NCBI GenBank assembly: GCA_041390125.1
Contig: JAWKQN010000020.1
Coordinates: forward strand, 20,395-84,394
DNA length: 64,000 bases
DNA from: Gemmatimonadota bacterium
GTDB taxonomy: Bacteria > Gemmatimonadota > Gemmatimonadetes > Longimicrobiales > Gaopeijiaceae
Direction: 5' to 3'
This document shows, piece by piece, positions 17,451 through 24,904 of this stretch. The translations under genes and the position numbers were made by a program. The notes under the pieces are model-generated. The model ran no database searches, was not told the origin of the DNA, and saw only the letters and a program-made list of their open reading frames with translations. Numbering within the stretch: the stretch's first letter is position 1; each line of letters opens with the position of its first letter.

Positions 17451-18629
17451 ATGCGCGCGCCCGCGCTCCTGCCGTGCGTGCTCGCAGTGGTCGCCTGTGG
17501 CGGTGCGCCGGACGCGCCGAGCGCCGCGGGCGCGGAGTGGACCGTGGACCCGGAGCCGGTCGTGACCCTCGGGGGAGCCGACGAGCGGCCGGAGCAGATC
17601 GTGCACGAGGTGGTGGGCGCCACGCGTCTGGACGACGGCCGCATCGTCGTGGCCCTGCAAGGCGCCTCCGAGGTGAAGATCTTCGGCCCGGACGGCGCGC
17701 ATCTCCGTACGGTGGGGGGACCAGGCGGGGGGCCGGGCGAGTTCTCGGGCATCCACGCGCTGGCACGGCTCCCCGCGGATACGCTGCTGGTGCTGTCGGA
17801 ACGGCCGGGGCTCACGTTGCTGTCCGCGGACGGCGATCATGTCCGCTCGCTGCGGACGTCCCTCTGGGGTCGGGATCGCCATCCCTGTCGTATGGCAATC
17901 GGTCGCTGGGACGCCCTGCCCGACGGCCGCTGGGTCACCGTGCTGGAGGACAACCCCGGCCAGCCGGGCTGCACGCCGCTGACCGCCGGGATCCAGCGCC
18001 CGAGCGGCCTGCTGGAGCTGCAGGATGCGGTTCGCGGCCGCTACGACACGCTCGCCGTGATGCCGGGTGCGGAACGCAACGCGCCGATGTGGCGGGTCTA
18101 CGGCGCCGACCTGGTCTGGGCCGCGGCGGAGGACCGCCTCTACGTGGCGGATTCCCGGTCGGAACGGATCGCATCCCTCTCGCTGGACGGGGACACGCTG
18201 GCCTGGCTTCCCACGCCGTTCGCGGAGGTGCAGGTCCCACCCGAGGCCACGCGCGTCCGGCAGCGTCCGTCCCTTCCCATGCCGCCGGGCTATCGGCCTC
18301 CGATCCCGATGGACCCGCCCTACGACTACCCGAGCCACTACCCCCGGCTCGGACGGTTGCTGGTCGATCGAACGGGGGCCCTGTGGGTCATGGCCTATCC
18401 GGCGGTGCAGGACCCCGTGTACTCCTGGCGCTTCTCCGCCGTCCGCGGTTTCGAGGTCGAAGAAGGCGGAGCGCGCTGGCGGGTGCTGGACCCCACCGGT
18501 CGTCCGCTCGCGACGGTCCGGACCCCGCCGGGCGTCTTTCCCCTCGAGATCGGGTCCGACTACGTCCTGGGCCTGACGAAGGATGCCTACGACGTGGAGG
18601 CGGTCGTGCTCCACCGGCTGGTGCGGTAG
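17451..18629 (+). CDS. Six-bladed beta-propeller lipoprotein
   Basis: A 392-residue lipoprotein: MRAPALLPCVLAVVACGG has a lipobox Cys at residue 16. Blade motifs follow (GATRLDDGRIVVALQGASEV, then GGPGGGPGEFSGI, the family's GxGPGEF loop near residue 95, and WAAAEDRLYVADSRSERI). It is related to the product at 4345 and to the remnant at 4044. It starts one base after the O-methyltransferase and is presumably co-transcribed with it, but a functional link is not evident. Confidence 0.8.
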   Translation: MRAPALLPCVLAVVACGGAPDAPSAAGAEWTVDPEPVVTLGGADERPEQIVHEVVGATRLDDGRIVVALQGASEVKIFGPDGAHLRTVGGPGGGPGEFSGIHALARLPADTLLVLSERPGLTLLSADGDHVRSLRTSLWGRDRHPCRMAIGRWDALPDGRWVTVLEDNPGQPGCTPLTAGIQRPSGLLELQDAVRGRYDTLAVMPGAERNAPMWRVYGADLVWAAAEDRLYVADSRSERIASLSLDGDTLAWLPTPFAEVQVPPEATRVRQRPSLPMPPGYRPPIPMDPPYDYPSHYPRLGRLLVDRTGALWVMAYPAVQDPVYSWRFSAVRGFEVEEGGARWRVLDPTGRPLATVRTPPGVFPLEIGSDYVLGLTKDAYDVEAVVLHRLVR

Positions 18630-18698
18630 AATGGAGCCGACGGTGGGCCCGGACCGCCTGGGTCGGGGACCCCCGGGACACGTAGCACGGGAAAGCAC

Positions 18699-19124
18699 AT
18701 GGCCGAGAACAAGACGGTCGAGACGGATGCGAGTGTGGACGCCTTCCTCGACTCGGTGCCGCACGAAGGCCGGCGCGAGGATGCCCGCGCCCTGCGGGCG
18801 CTGATGGAGCGGGTGACGGGCGCCCCCGCGCGCATGTGGGGACCCTCGATCGTGGGGTTCGGGAAGTACCACTACCGCTACGAGTCCGGACGCGAGGGCG
18901 AGATGCTCCGGGTCGGATTCAGCCCGCGCAGCAGCAACCTCGCGCTCTACCTGACCTCCAAGGACGAGGACTCCGCCCGCATCGTGGCGCGCCTGGGAAA
19001 GCACAAGGCCGGCGCGTCCTGCCTCTACGTGAATCGTCTGGCGGATGTGGATTCCGACGCGCTCGAGGCCCTGATCGCCCACTCCTGGACCCTGGCCGCG
19101 GAGCGCTACGGCGCGCAGGCGTGA
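18699..19124 (+). CDS. DUF1801 domain protein
   Basis: A 141-residue protein beginning MAENKTVETDASVDAFLDSV, with MWGPSIVGFGKYHYRYESGREGEMLRVGFSPR and CLYVNRLADVDSDALEALI, the typical subfamily with a WGPSIVGFG motif. The function is unknown. The stop TGA (19122-19124) overlaps a GTG that is in frame with the following Nudix-fold gene, suggesting coupling. Confidence 0.85.
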   Translation: MAENKTVETDASVDAFLDSVPHEGRREDARALRALMERVTGAPARMWGPSIVGFGKYHYRYESGREGEMLRVGFSPRSSNLALYLTSKDEDSARIVARLGKHKAGASCLYVNRLADVDSDALEALIAHSWTLAAERYGAQA

Positions 19125-19150
19125 CCGCCCTCCCGCGCTCCGGTCCTTCC

Positions 19151-19627
19151 ATGCGGTTCAATCCCGCCGTCTACGATCTGTGGGTCTTCCGCCGGGAAGG
19201 CCCGCAGGTCCGGTTCCTCGTGTTGCGCACCTCGGAGGAGAAGGCCGCGCGCCACTTCAACGGGGGCCGTTTCTGGCAGGTGCCCAGTGGAGTGTTCGAG
19301 GGGGACGAGTCGGTCCCGGAGGCCGTGGACCGTCATCTGACTCGATTGGGACTGGTCGCGGCTGCGGTCTGGGCCGGCGAGCACACCTACACCATCTACA
19401 ACCGCCGCTTCCACGAAATCCAGGTCATCAGCGTCTACGGGGTCGAGGTCTCGGGCGCGGAGAGCGCGCTGCGTCTCGATCCGGTGGAGCACTCGGAGCA
19501 TGCCTGGCTCGGTTTCGAGGACGCGCTGTCTCGTGTGCACTACCGCGGCTTGAAGGACGGGCTGCGCTCGGTCCAGGAATACATCACCGGTGTGCCGGAA
19601 CCGGCTCCCGAGCTGCGCTTGCGTTGA
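19151..19627 (+). CDS. Nudix-fold protein with degenerate Nudix box
   Basis: A 158-residue protein with Nudix-fold strands (VYDLWVFRREGPQVRFLVLR, then GRFWQVPSGVFEGDES). The box position reads G-x5-E-x7-RHLTRLGL instead of the canonical RE-x-x-EE-x-G-x: the metal-binding glutamates after the Arg are replaced by His, Arg and Leu. It may therefore bind nucleotides without hydrolysing them, or use other ligands. A start at GTG 19121, overlapping the previous stop, would add ten residues; ATG 19151 is preferred because it begins the fold. Confidence 0.7.
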   Translation: MRFNPAVYDLWVFRREGPQVRFLVLRTSEEKAARHFNGGRFWQVPSGVFEGDESVPEAVDRHLTRLGLVAAAVWAGEHTYTIYNRRFHEIQVISVYGVEVSGAESALRLDPVEHSEHAWLGFEDALSRVHYRGLKDGLRSVQEYITGVPEPAPELRLR

Positions 19628-19660
19628 ACATCCGATCCGCAACTTCCGAAGGAGGATGAC

Positions 19661-20005
19661 GTGCAGGTCTGGTATCTCGAGTTCGTGACCGCCGACGTGG
19701 ATGGGGTGTGCGCTGCCTACGAGGGCGCTGCGGGTGTGGTCTTCGGCGAACCCGTCCCCGAGCTGGGGCAGGCGCGCACGGCGCCGCTCGCGGGCGGAGG
19801 TCAGGTGGGCGTGCGGGCACCGATGCGGAAGGACGAAGCGCCGGTGGTACGGCCGTACTGGCTGGTGGACGACATCCGGGCCGCGGTCTCCGCCGTGGTC
19901 GCCGCTGGCGGCACGGTGGCGGTGCCGCCCATGGAGATCCCGGGACGCGGAACGTTCGCCATCTACCTCCTGGGTGGGAACGACCACGGCCTGTGGCAGA
20001 GGTAG
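19661..20005 (+). CDS. VOC family (glyoxalase-like) protein
   Basis: A 114-residue single-domain VOC protein: MQVWYLEFVTADVDGVCAAYEGAAGVVFG, then RPYWLVDDIRAAVSAVVAAGGTVAVPP and GTFAIYLLGGNDHGLWQR. It is acidic and has no signal. The activity cannot be assigned. The start is GTG 19661 with GGAGGATG immediately upstream. It follows the Nudix-fold gene by 33 bases and may be in the same transcript. Confidence 0.8.
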   Translation: MQVWYLEFVTADVDGVCAAYEGAAGVVFGEPVPELGQARTAPLAGGGQVGVRAPMRKDEAPVVRPYWLVDDIRAAVSAVVAAGGTVAVPPMEIPGRGTFAIYLLGGNDHGLWQR

Positions 20006-20082
20006 CGTGCCGGGGTTGCTGCGCGCGGGTCCGTCCGGGGGCCTGGCGTCGGCGTGCGGTGTCGTGACCGGCGCATGACGCG

Positions 20083-21099
20083 GTGAAGCGTCTGCCGCTC
20101 GGGCGGGAGCAGATCCTGCGCTACCGTCGCCGGGCGGGAGCGCTGGATCAGCGTCTGTCGTCCGGCGCGGCGTCGATCGCGCGGGCGGCACGAGCGGGGC
20201 TCCAGGACAGCATGCCGCGGGCGGCGCTGCTCTCGCTGCACGCCCGCGTGGAGGGCACCCCGCCCGACGCGCTCGCCGATCCCGCGCTGGTGCAGGTCTG
20301 GGGACCGCGCTACAGCGCGTTCGCGGTCCCCGCGCGGGATCACGCCCTCTTCACGCTGGGACGCATGCCGGATACGCCGGCGAAGCGGCGGGAGTTCGAG
20401 CGGATGGCCGCGCGCCTGGACGCGTTGCTGGACGGGGGTGAGATGGAGGCCGACGCGGCCGAGCGCGCGCTGGGCGCGGGCCGCAACCGCCTGCGATACG
20501 CCACACTCACGGGACGGCTCCTCATCCGCTGGGACGGTGCACGGCAGCCGACCGTGCGCGTGGTGCCGCCCCCGGCGCTCGATCCGTTCGAGGCACGTCT
20601 GGAGCTGGCGCGTCGGCATCTACACGTGTTCGGTCCCACGACGCAGACCGCCTTCGCCCGCTGGGGCGGCGTCGGAGCACGAGAGGCGCGTGCCGCCTAT
20701 CAGGCGCTGTTGCCCGAGCTCGTTCCCGTGCGCACCCCGATCGGCGACGCCTGGATCCTCGCTGGCGACGCAGCGGAGCTGAGCGCGCCGCCCGGACCCG
20801 AGGCGCCGGCCCGGCTGCTCCCCAGCGGCGACGCGTACACCCTCCTGCAGGACGACGAACGCGCGCTCCTCGTCCCTGACGCCACGCGCCGTGCGACGCT
20901 GTGGACGCCTCGCGTCTGGCCGGGCGCGGTGCTCGTCGAGGGTGAGGTGGTGGGGGTGTGGCGGCGCGCGGGTGGAGTGGTCTCGGTCGAGCCCTGGCAG
21001 CGCCTGTCCGGCCCGCAGCGCGACGTCGTCGAGGCCGAAGCGGCCACCCTGCCGCTGCCGGGCTTGAACGGCGGGATCACCGTGCGCTGGGAGGGCTGA
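20083..21099 (+). CDS. AlkZ-like winged-helix DNA glycosylase family protein
   Basis: A 338-residue protein of the HTH_42/YcaQ-AlkZ superfamily. It has repeated winged-helix units (LGREQILRYRRRAGALDQRL, then AARAGLQDSMPRAALLSLHARV), a central LRYATLTGRLLIRWDGARQPTV and ARRHLHVFGPTTQTAFARWGGVGAREARAAY, the helix-turn region common to this family. Characterised relatives excise alkylated or crosslinked bases. The catalytic Q-x-Q motif of AlkZ and YcaQ is not obvious, so the substrate is open. GTG 20083 is the likely start. Confidence 0.7.
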   Translation: MKRLPLGREQILRYRRRAGALDQRLSSGAASIARAARAGLQDSMPRAALLSLHARVEGTPPDALADPALVQVWGPRYSAFAVPARDHALFTLGRMPDTPAKRREFERMAARLDALLDGGEMEADAAERALGAGRNRLRYATLTGRLLIRWDGARQPTVRVVPPPALDPFEARLELARRHLHVFGPTTQTAFARWGGVGAREARAAYQALLPELVPVRTPIGDAWILAGDAAELSAPPGPEAPARLLPSGDAYTLLQDDERALLVPDATRRATLWTPRVWPGAVLVEGEVVGVWRRAGGVVSVEPWQRLSGPQRDVVEAEAATLPLPGLNGGITVRWEG

Positions 21100-21150
21100 G
21101 CCGCAGGGCGTTCGCAACCGCACGCGCTTCGGAGGCACGCCCCCCTGCGT

Positions 21151-21549
21151 CTATCGTTCCAGCCGCACGGTGAGCAGCATCGCACCCGCCTCCACCGCGC
21201 GAACGGAGTGCGGAACACCGGGATCGAGGATCAGCACGTCTCCCGACATCATGTCGTGATCGATCTCCTCCGCGTGCAGGACGAACCGCCCCTCCAGCAC
21301 CTGGATGAGCACCAGACCAGGCGCGGTGTGCCGATCGAGGTGGCCGTCGGGCTCGAACGCGAAGACGACCTGCGTCAGCCCGTCCCTGTGGAAGGTCGTG
21401 GTCTGGCGATGGCCGTTGCGGGCCGGCCGGTCGCTGGCGCGGAGCGTCTCGAGCGCCTCGGACAGGGAGTAGCGGAACGCGGGCCCGCTGAAACGCGCGG
21501 GGAAGGAGCGTCCGTCCTCCGGCCCCGGCGCACGAGGTGTCCCGCTCAT
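21151..21549 (-). CDS. Cupin domain protein
   Basis: A 132-residue single-domain cupin: HLDRHTAPGLVLIQVLEGRFVLH (cupin motif 1, with His and no clear Glu) and SGDVLILDPGVPHSVRAVE (motif 2, with PGVPH). It probably binds one metal ion; the reaction is unknown. It is the last gene of a leftward three-gene unit, and its ATG overlaps the stop of the truncated haemoglobin as ATGA. Small cupins of this type often accompany NO- or redox-responsive haemoglobins. Confidence 0.8.
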   Translation of the reverse strand: MSGTPRAPGPEDGRSFPARFSGPAFRYSLSEALETLRASDRPARNGHRQTTTFHRDGLTQVVFAFEPDGHLDRHTAPGLVLIQVLEGRFVLHAEEIDHDMMSGDVLILDPGVPHSVRAVEAGAMLLTVRLER

Positions 21550-21956
21550 GGCGTGCCCACCCGGGAGCGCGGCGCACCCCACTCGTGTTCGTGCGCGCCC
21601 GGGAAGGCGGCGCGCTCCAGCGGAATGCGCATGCGTTGCGCCCGACCCACCACGTCGGCCGCCACGTGCGGGGGGAGCAACGCGGTGGCCGTGCGGTGGA
21701 ACAGGTCGAGCCAGCGATCGAAGTGCTCGGGCTGCAAGCCCGGCAGGCCGACGTGCGCCGCAGCGGGATTGCCGGTGAAGCGACGGCTGGCCAGCAGCAC
21801 GCTCGACCAGAAGTCGCACATCTTCTCCAGGTGCGGCTCCCAGCGCCCGCTCAGACGCGCCTCGAACACCGGACCCAGCGTGGGATCCTCCCGGATCGCC
21901 CCGTAGAACGAGAAGACGAGCGCGCGGATCTGCGCCTCAGTGATGCGGTCCGACAC
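21546..21956 (-). CDS. Group III truncated haemoglobin
   Basis: A 136-residue haem protein with the two-over-two globin pattern of group III members: RALVFSFYGAIREDPTLGPVFE, HLEKMCDFWSSVLLASRRFTGNP and HVGLPGLQPEHFDRWLDLF with proximal His near residue 78. The C-terminus (AFPGAHEHEWGAP) extends a little beyond the usual end. Such proteins bind O2 or NO in the cytosol, and a nitric-oxide detoxification role is inferred from the upstream NsrR-like regulator. The GTG start (21954-21956) lies inside the regulator's 3-prime end. Confidence 0.85.
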   Translation of the reverse strand: MSDRITEAQIRALVFSFYGAIREDPTLGPVFEARLSGRWEPHLEKMCDFWSSVLLASRRFTGNPAAAHVGLPGLQPEHFDRWLDLFHRTATALLPPHVAADVVGRAQRMRIPLERAAFPGAHEHEWGAPRSRVGTP

Positions 21957-22383
21957 GGTTGCCTCCGAGCTGGACCAGGGTCCGCGATTCCGGCCGCAGG
22001 TCCGCGATGGTATGGCGATCCAGCGCCGCGAAGAACGCCTCCGCGGCGTCCTCCAGCGCTCCAGCGAGCCGACAGTGCCCTGTGAGCGGACACGTGGACG
22101 CGGGCAGGAAGCACTCCGCCAACGCCACGTTCGGCTCGAGGGCGCGCACGAGGGTCCCCAGGCGCATGCCGGCGCCACCCTCGGCGAGCGTGAAGCCGCC
22201 GCCCCGTCCCCGCGTGCCCTCCACGAGCCCCAGGTCCGCCAGGGCCTGCAGGCTCTTCATGAGGTGATCACGCGAGACATGCAGCCGGCGGGCGAGCTCG
22301 GCGGTGGAGACGCGGCCCCCGTCCGTGGAGGACAGGAGCATCAGCGCCCGCAGGCTGATGTCGGAGAAGCGGGTGAGGTGCAT
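21937..22383 (-). CDS. nsrR-like: Rrf2 family regulator, NsrR-like
   Basis: A 148-residue winged-helix regulator: MHLTRFSDISLRALMLLSST (the Rrf2 opening), recognition region ELARRLHVSRDHLMKSLQAL and wing GLVEGTRGRGGGF. Three cysteines at 91, 98 and 104 (AECFLPASTCPLTGHC) sit where NsrR holds its Fe-S cluster, which reacts with NO. It heads a leftward unit with the truncated haemoglobin (20-base overlap) and cupin, exactly the kind of target NsrR controls. A 23-bp inverted repeat lies 13 bases upstream of its start, implying autoregulation. IscR is less likely given the partners. Confidence 0.8.
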   Translation of the reverse strand: MHLTRFSDISLRALMLLSSTDGGRVSTAELARRLHVSRDHLMKSLQALADLGLVEGTRGRGGGFTLAEGGAGMRLGTLVRALEPNVALAECFLPASTCPLTGHCRLAGALEDAAEAFFAALDRHTIADLRPESRTLVQLGGNRVGPHH

Positions 22384-22395
22384 GAGGGGTCCTTG

Positions 22396-22418
22396 AAGTG
22401 GTATTTTACATACTACTT
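22396..22418. promoter_or_regulatory. NsrR/Rrf2-type operator, 23-bp imperfect palindrome
   Basis: The arms are AAGT-x-GTAT and ATAC-x-ACTT around a 5-base centre, with only two mismatched pairs. The site lies 13-35 bases before the start of the Rrf2 regulator and overlaps a TAAAAT that could be its -10. It is an AT-rich island in GC-rich DNA. Size, symmetry and AAG-TT ends resemble known NsrR sites. Confidence 0.65.
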
Positions 22419-22534
22419 AAATCGCCGAGCGAAAGGAAGGGACGGTGGAGCCTCGGCGGGCCTGCGGTGCGAGGGTCTGCCCCGACGCCCGTGCGGTCGC
22501 GCGTCCGCGTTGACGCTCGGCATGTCGGCAGGGT

Positions 22535-22551
22535 ACTTTATGATACAAAGT
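22535..22551. promoter_or_regulatory. Promoter/operator region upstream of the membrane protein gene
   Basis: ACTTT-N7-AAAGT, a 17-bp inverted repeat with perfect 5-base arms, lies about 80 bases before the gene at 22631. It contains TATGAT, a good -10 hexamer, and TTGACG lies upstream at 22510-22515 (spacing to TATGAT is long, 23 bases). The site may bind a repressor, but none can be named. Confidence 0.4.
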
Positions 22552-22630
22552 CAGCGACCCAGGGAGCCCCTGCCGTGGAACGCACCGTGTCCGACCGTCC
22601 TTCTCCGGCCTTCCTTCGCCGGGCACCCCT

Positions 22631-23131
22631 GTGAAGGGCCTCCTGCGCCGCTTGCGCGGCATGGTGGGGATGGGCCTGACCTGGGCCGGTGCCTGGGGCG
22701 GAGTCGGCATCCTGATCGGCGTGGGTCTGACCCTCGGTCTCCCGCTCGAGTGGTTCATCCGGGTCTTCGACGCCCCTCTACCGGCCCTTGCGCTGCCCGG
22801 GTTCTTCGCGGGCGCGACCTTCTCGGCGGTGTTGGGCGTGGTCGGGCGCCGCCGGCGCTTCGACGAGCTGTCGCTTCCCGTCTTCGCCGCCTGGGGAGCC
22901 TTGGGCGGCCTGGTCTTGGGTCTCGCGCCCGCGGCCGCGGTGGTCGGCACCCTCGGCGTGGGTGCCACCGCCGTCGTCGTAGGGACCCTCACCGTCCTGA
23001 GCTCGCTTTCGGCGGCGGGCACCCTCGCCCTGGCGCGGGTCTCGGAGGACCGGGAGCTGCTCGCGGGCTCCGAGGACGTGGCGGACGTGGGGCTGAGCGC
23101 CGGCGAGACACGGGACCTGCTCGGCCGCTGA
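22631..23131 (+). CDS. Small integral membrane protein, unknown function
   Basis: A 166-residue protein with about four membrane spans (LTWAGAWGGVGILIGVGLTLG, LPALALPGFFAGATFSAVLG, LPVFAAWGALGGLVLGLAP and VVGTLGVGATAVVVGTLTVL) and a short charged C-terminus (ARVSEDRELLAGSEDV). The Gly/Ala-rich helices suggest tight packing. I do not recognise a named family. GTG 22631 is used. A palindromic AT-rich promoter element stands in front, so it is probably transcribed on its own. Confidence 0.65.
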   Translation: MKGLLRRLRGMVGMGLTWAGAWGGVGILIGVGLTLGLPLEWFIRVFDAPLPALALPGFFAGATFSAVLGVVGRRRRFDELSLPVFAAWGALGGLVLGLAPAAAVVGTLGVGATAVVVGTLTVLSSLSAAGTLALARVSEDRELLAGSEDVADVGLSAGETRDLLGR

Positions 23132-23236
23132 GGGAGCCGCCCCCGCCCGCCGCACCGGACCGGGACCGGGTTGAGGGGTAGGAACGGCGTCCCTATGATC
23201 CCGGGCGTCCCGCCCCATCCCTCTGCCCCGCTCCGC

Positions 23237-24898
23237 ATGCCGCGATCCCGCGCCCGTGCCGCTGCTGTCGCGGCGCTCCTTGTCCTGCCTCCCACGGCCC
23301 ACGCACAGCAGCAGACGTTCACCCGGGCCGACTCCCTCCAGGGCTCCTACACGTCCCCGGGCCGCGTCTGGTGGGATGTGCTGCGCTACGACCTGGACGT
23401 CCGCGTGGATCCGCAGACCCGCACGTTCTCCGGCTCCAACCGGCTCGCGTTCCGCGTGCTCGAACCGGGCCGCGAGCTGCAGATCGACCTGATGGAGCCG
23501 CTCGTGATGGACAGCGTGGTGCTGGACGGCGCGCGGCTGCCGGTGCGCAGGGAAGGCGCCGCTCACTTCGTCACGCCGGCGCGACCGCTGCGGGCGGGCG
23601 CGGTCGAGACCCTGACGGCCTTCTATCACGGCGAGCCCCGCGAGGCGCCGATGCCTCCCTGGGATGGAGGCGTGACCTGGGCGGCGGACAGCCTGGGGCG
23701 TCCCTGGATCGCCACCACCGACCAGGGTCTGGGCGCGAGCGTCTGGTGGCCGGTCAAGGACACCCAGGCGGACGAGCCCGATCAAGGGATGCGCATCGCC
23801 GTCACGGTGCCCGACCCCCTGATCGCCGTCGCGAACGGGCGGCTGACCGACCGTTCGTCCCACGACGACGGCACCACCACGTGGAGGTGGTCGGTCTCGA
23901 GCCCGATCAACACGTACGGCGTGGCGCTCGCGATCGGCCACTACGTCACGTACGCGGATACGCTCCAGGGCGAGGCCGGCCCGCTCTCGCTCGACTTCTG
24001 GCCGCTCGACTACCGGCTCGCCGACGCGCGCCGCCAGTTCCCGCAGGCGGCGACCACCCTCCAGTGCTTCGAGGGATGGTTCGGGCCGTATCCCTGGTAC
24101 GAGGACGGCTTCAAGCTGGTGGAGACGCCGTACCTGGGCATGGAGCACCAGAGCGCCATCGCGTACGGGAACCGCTACGGCAACGGGTACCTGGGCACGG
24201 ATCTCTCCGGCACCGGGCTCGGGCTGCAGTGGGACTACATCATCGTGCACGAGATCGCGCACGAGTGGTGGGGGAATCATGTCAGCACCAAGGATATCGC
24301 CGACATGTGGGTGCACGAGGGCTTCGGCACCTACGCCGAGGGCCTCTACATGGAGTGCATCGCCGGTCCCGAGGCCGGTGCCACCTACCTGCGGGGTCTG
24401 CGCGCCAACATCGAGAACGACCGCCCGATCATCGGCCCCTATGGCGTCTACACCGAGGGCTCGGGCGACATGTACTTCAAGGGTGCGCAGATGCTGCACA
24501 CCATCCGCCAGGTCCTGGACGACGATGCCCGCTGGCGGGAGATCCTCCGCGGCATCCAGGCCACGTTCGGTGGGGGTACCGTGCGCGGGTGGGAAGTGGA
24601 GGAGTACATGACCCGCGAGGCGGGCATCGATCTCGGCCCCATCTTCGACCAGTACCTCCGGACGCCGCAGCCGCCCGTGCTGGAGTGGCGGCGGAAGGGC
24701 ACCACCCTCGAGGTTCGCTGGGCCGACGTGGTGCCCGGCTTCGACATGCCCATCGCTCTCCGGCTCTCCGACGCCGGCTTCACGCGCGTGCGTCCCACGG
24801 AGCGCTGGCAGTCCGCCCCCCTCACGCTCTCCGACCCCTCCACCTTCGCCGTCGACCCGGACTGGTACGTCCTGGTACGGGAGGCTGCGGACCGCTGA
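23237..24898 (+). CDS. M1 family metallopeptidase (aminopeptidase-like), exported
   Basis: A 553-residue secreted zinc peptidase. A signal peptide (ARAAAVAALLVLPPTAHAQQ) precedes the N-terminal beta domain. The substrate-recognition loop LGMEHQSAI corresponds to the GAMEN motif, and HEIAHEWWGNHV followed by HEGFGTYAE completes the HExxH-x18-E zinc site. It lacks the long helical C-terminal domain of classical aminopeptidase N, as in the shorter bacterial periplasmic members. ATG 23237 gives a canonical signal; an ATG at 23195 would add 14 residues. A role in peptide nutrient use is inferred. Confidence 0.9.
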   Translation: MPRSRARAAAVAALLVLPPTAHAQQQTFTRADSLQGSYTSPGRVWWDVLRYDLDVRVDPQTRTFSGSNRLAFRVLEPGRELQIDLMEPLVMDSVVLDGARLPVRREGAAHFVTPARPLRAGAVETLTAFYHGEPREAPMPPWDGGVTWAADSLGRPWIATTDQGLGASVWWPVKDTQADEPDQGMRIAVTVPDPLIAVANGRLTDRSSHDDGTTTWRWSVSSPINTYGVALAIGHYVTYADTLQGEAGPLSLDFWPLDYRLADARRQFPQAATTLQCFEGWFGPYPWYEDGFKLVETPYLGMEHQSAIAYGNRYGNGYLGTDLSGTGLGLQWDYIIVHEIAHEWWGNHVSTKDIADMWVHEGFGTYAEGLYMECIAGPEAGATYLRGLRANIENDRPIIGPYGVYTEGSGDMYFKGAQMLHTIRQVLDDDARWREILRGIQATFGGGTVRGWEVEEYMTREAGIDLGPIFDQYLRTPQPPVLEWRRKGTTLEVRWADVVPGFDMPIALRLSDAGFTRVRPTERWQSAPLTLSDPSTFAVDPDWYVLVREAADR

Positions 24899-24904
24899 CC
24901 GCGG

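Noticed and set aside
22778..24499. A 570-codon minus-strand frame opposite the M1 peptidase gene
   Set aside because: The plus strand encodes a complete zinc peptidase with intact catalytic motifs; the antisense product has no family features.
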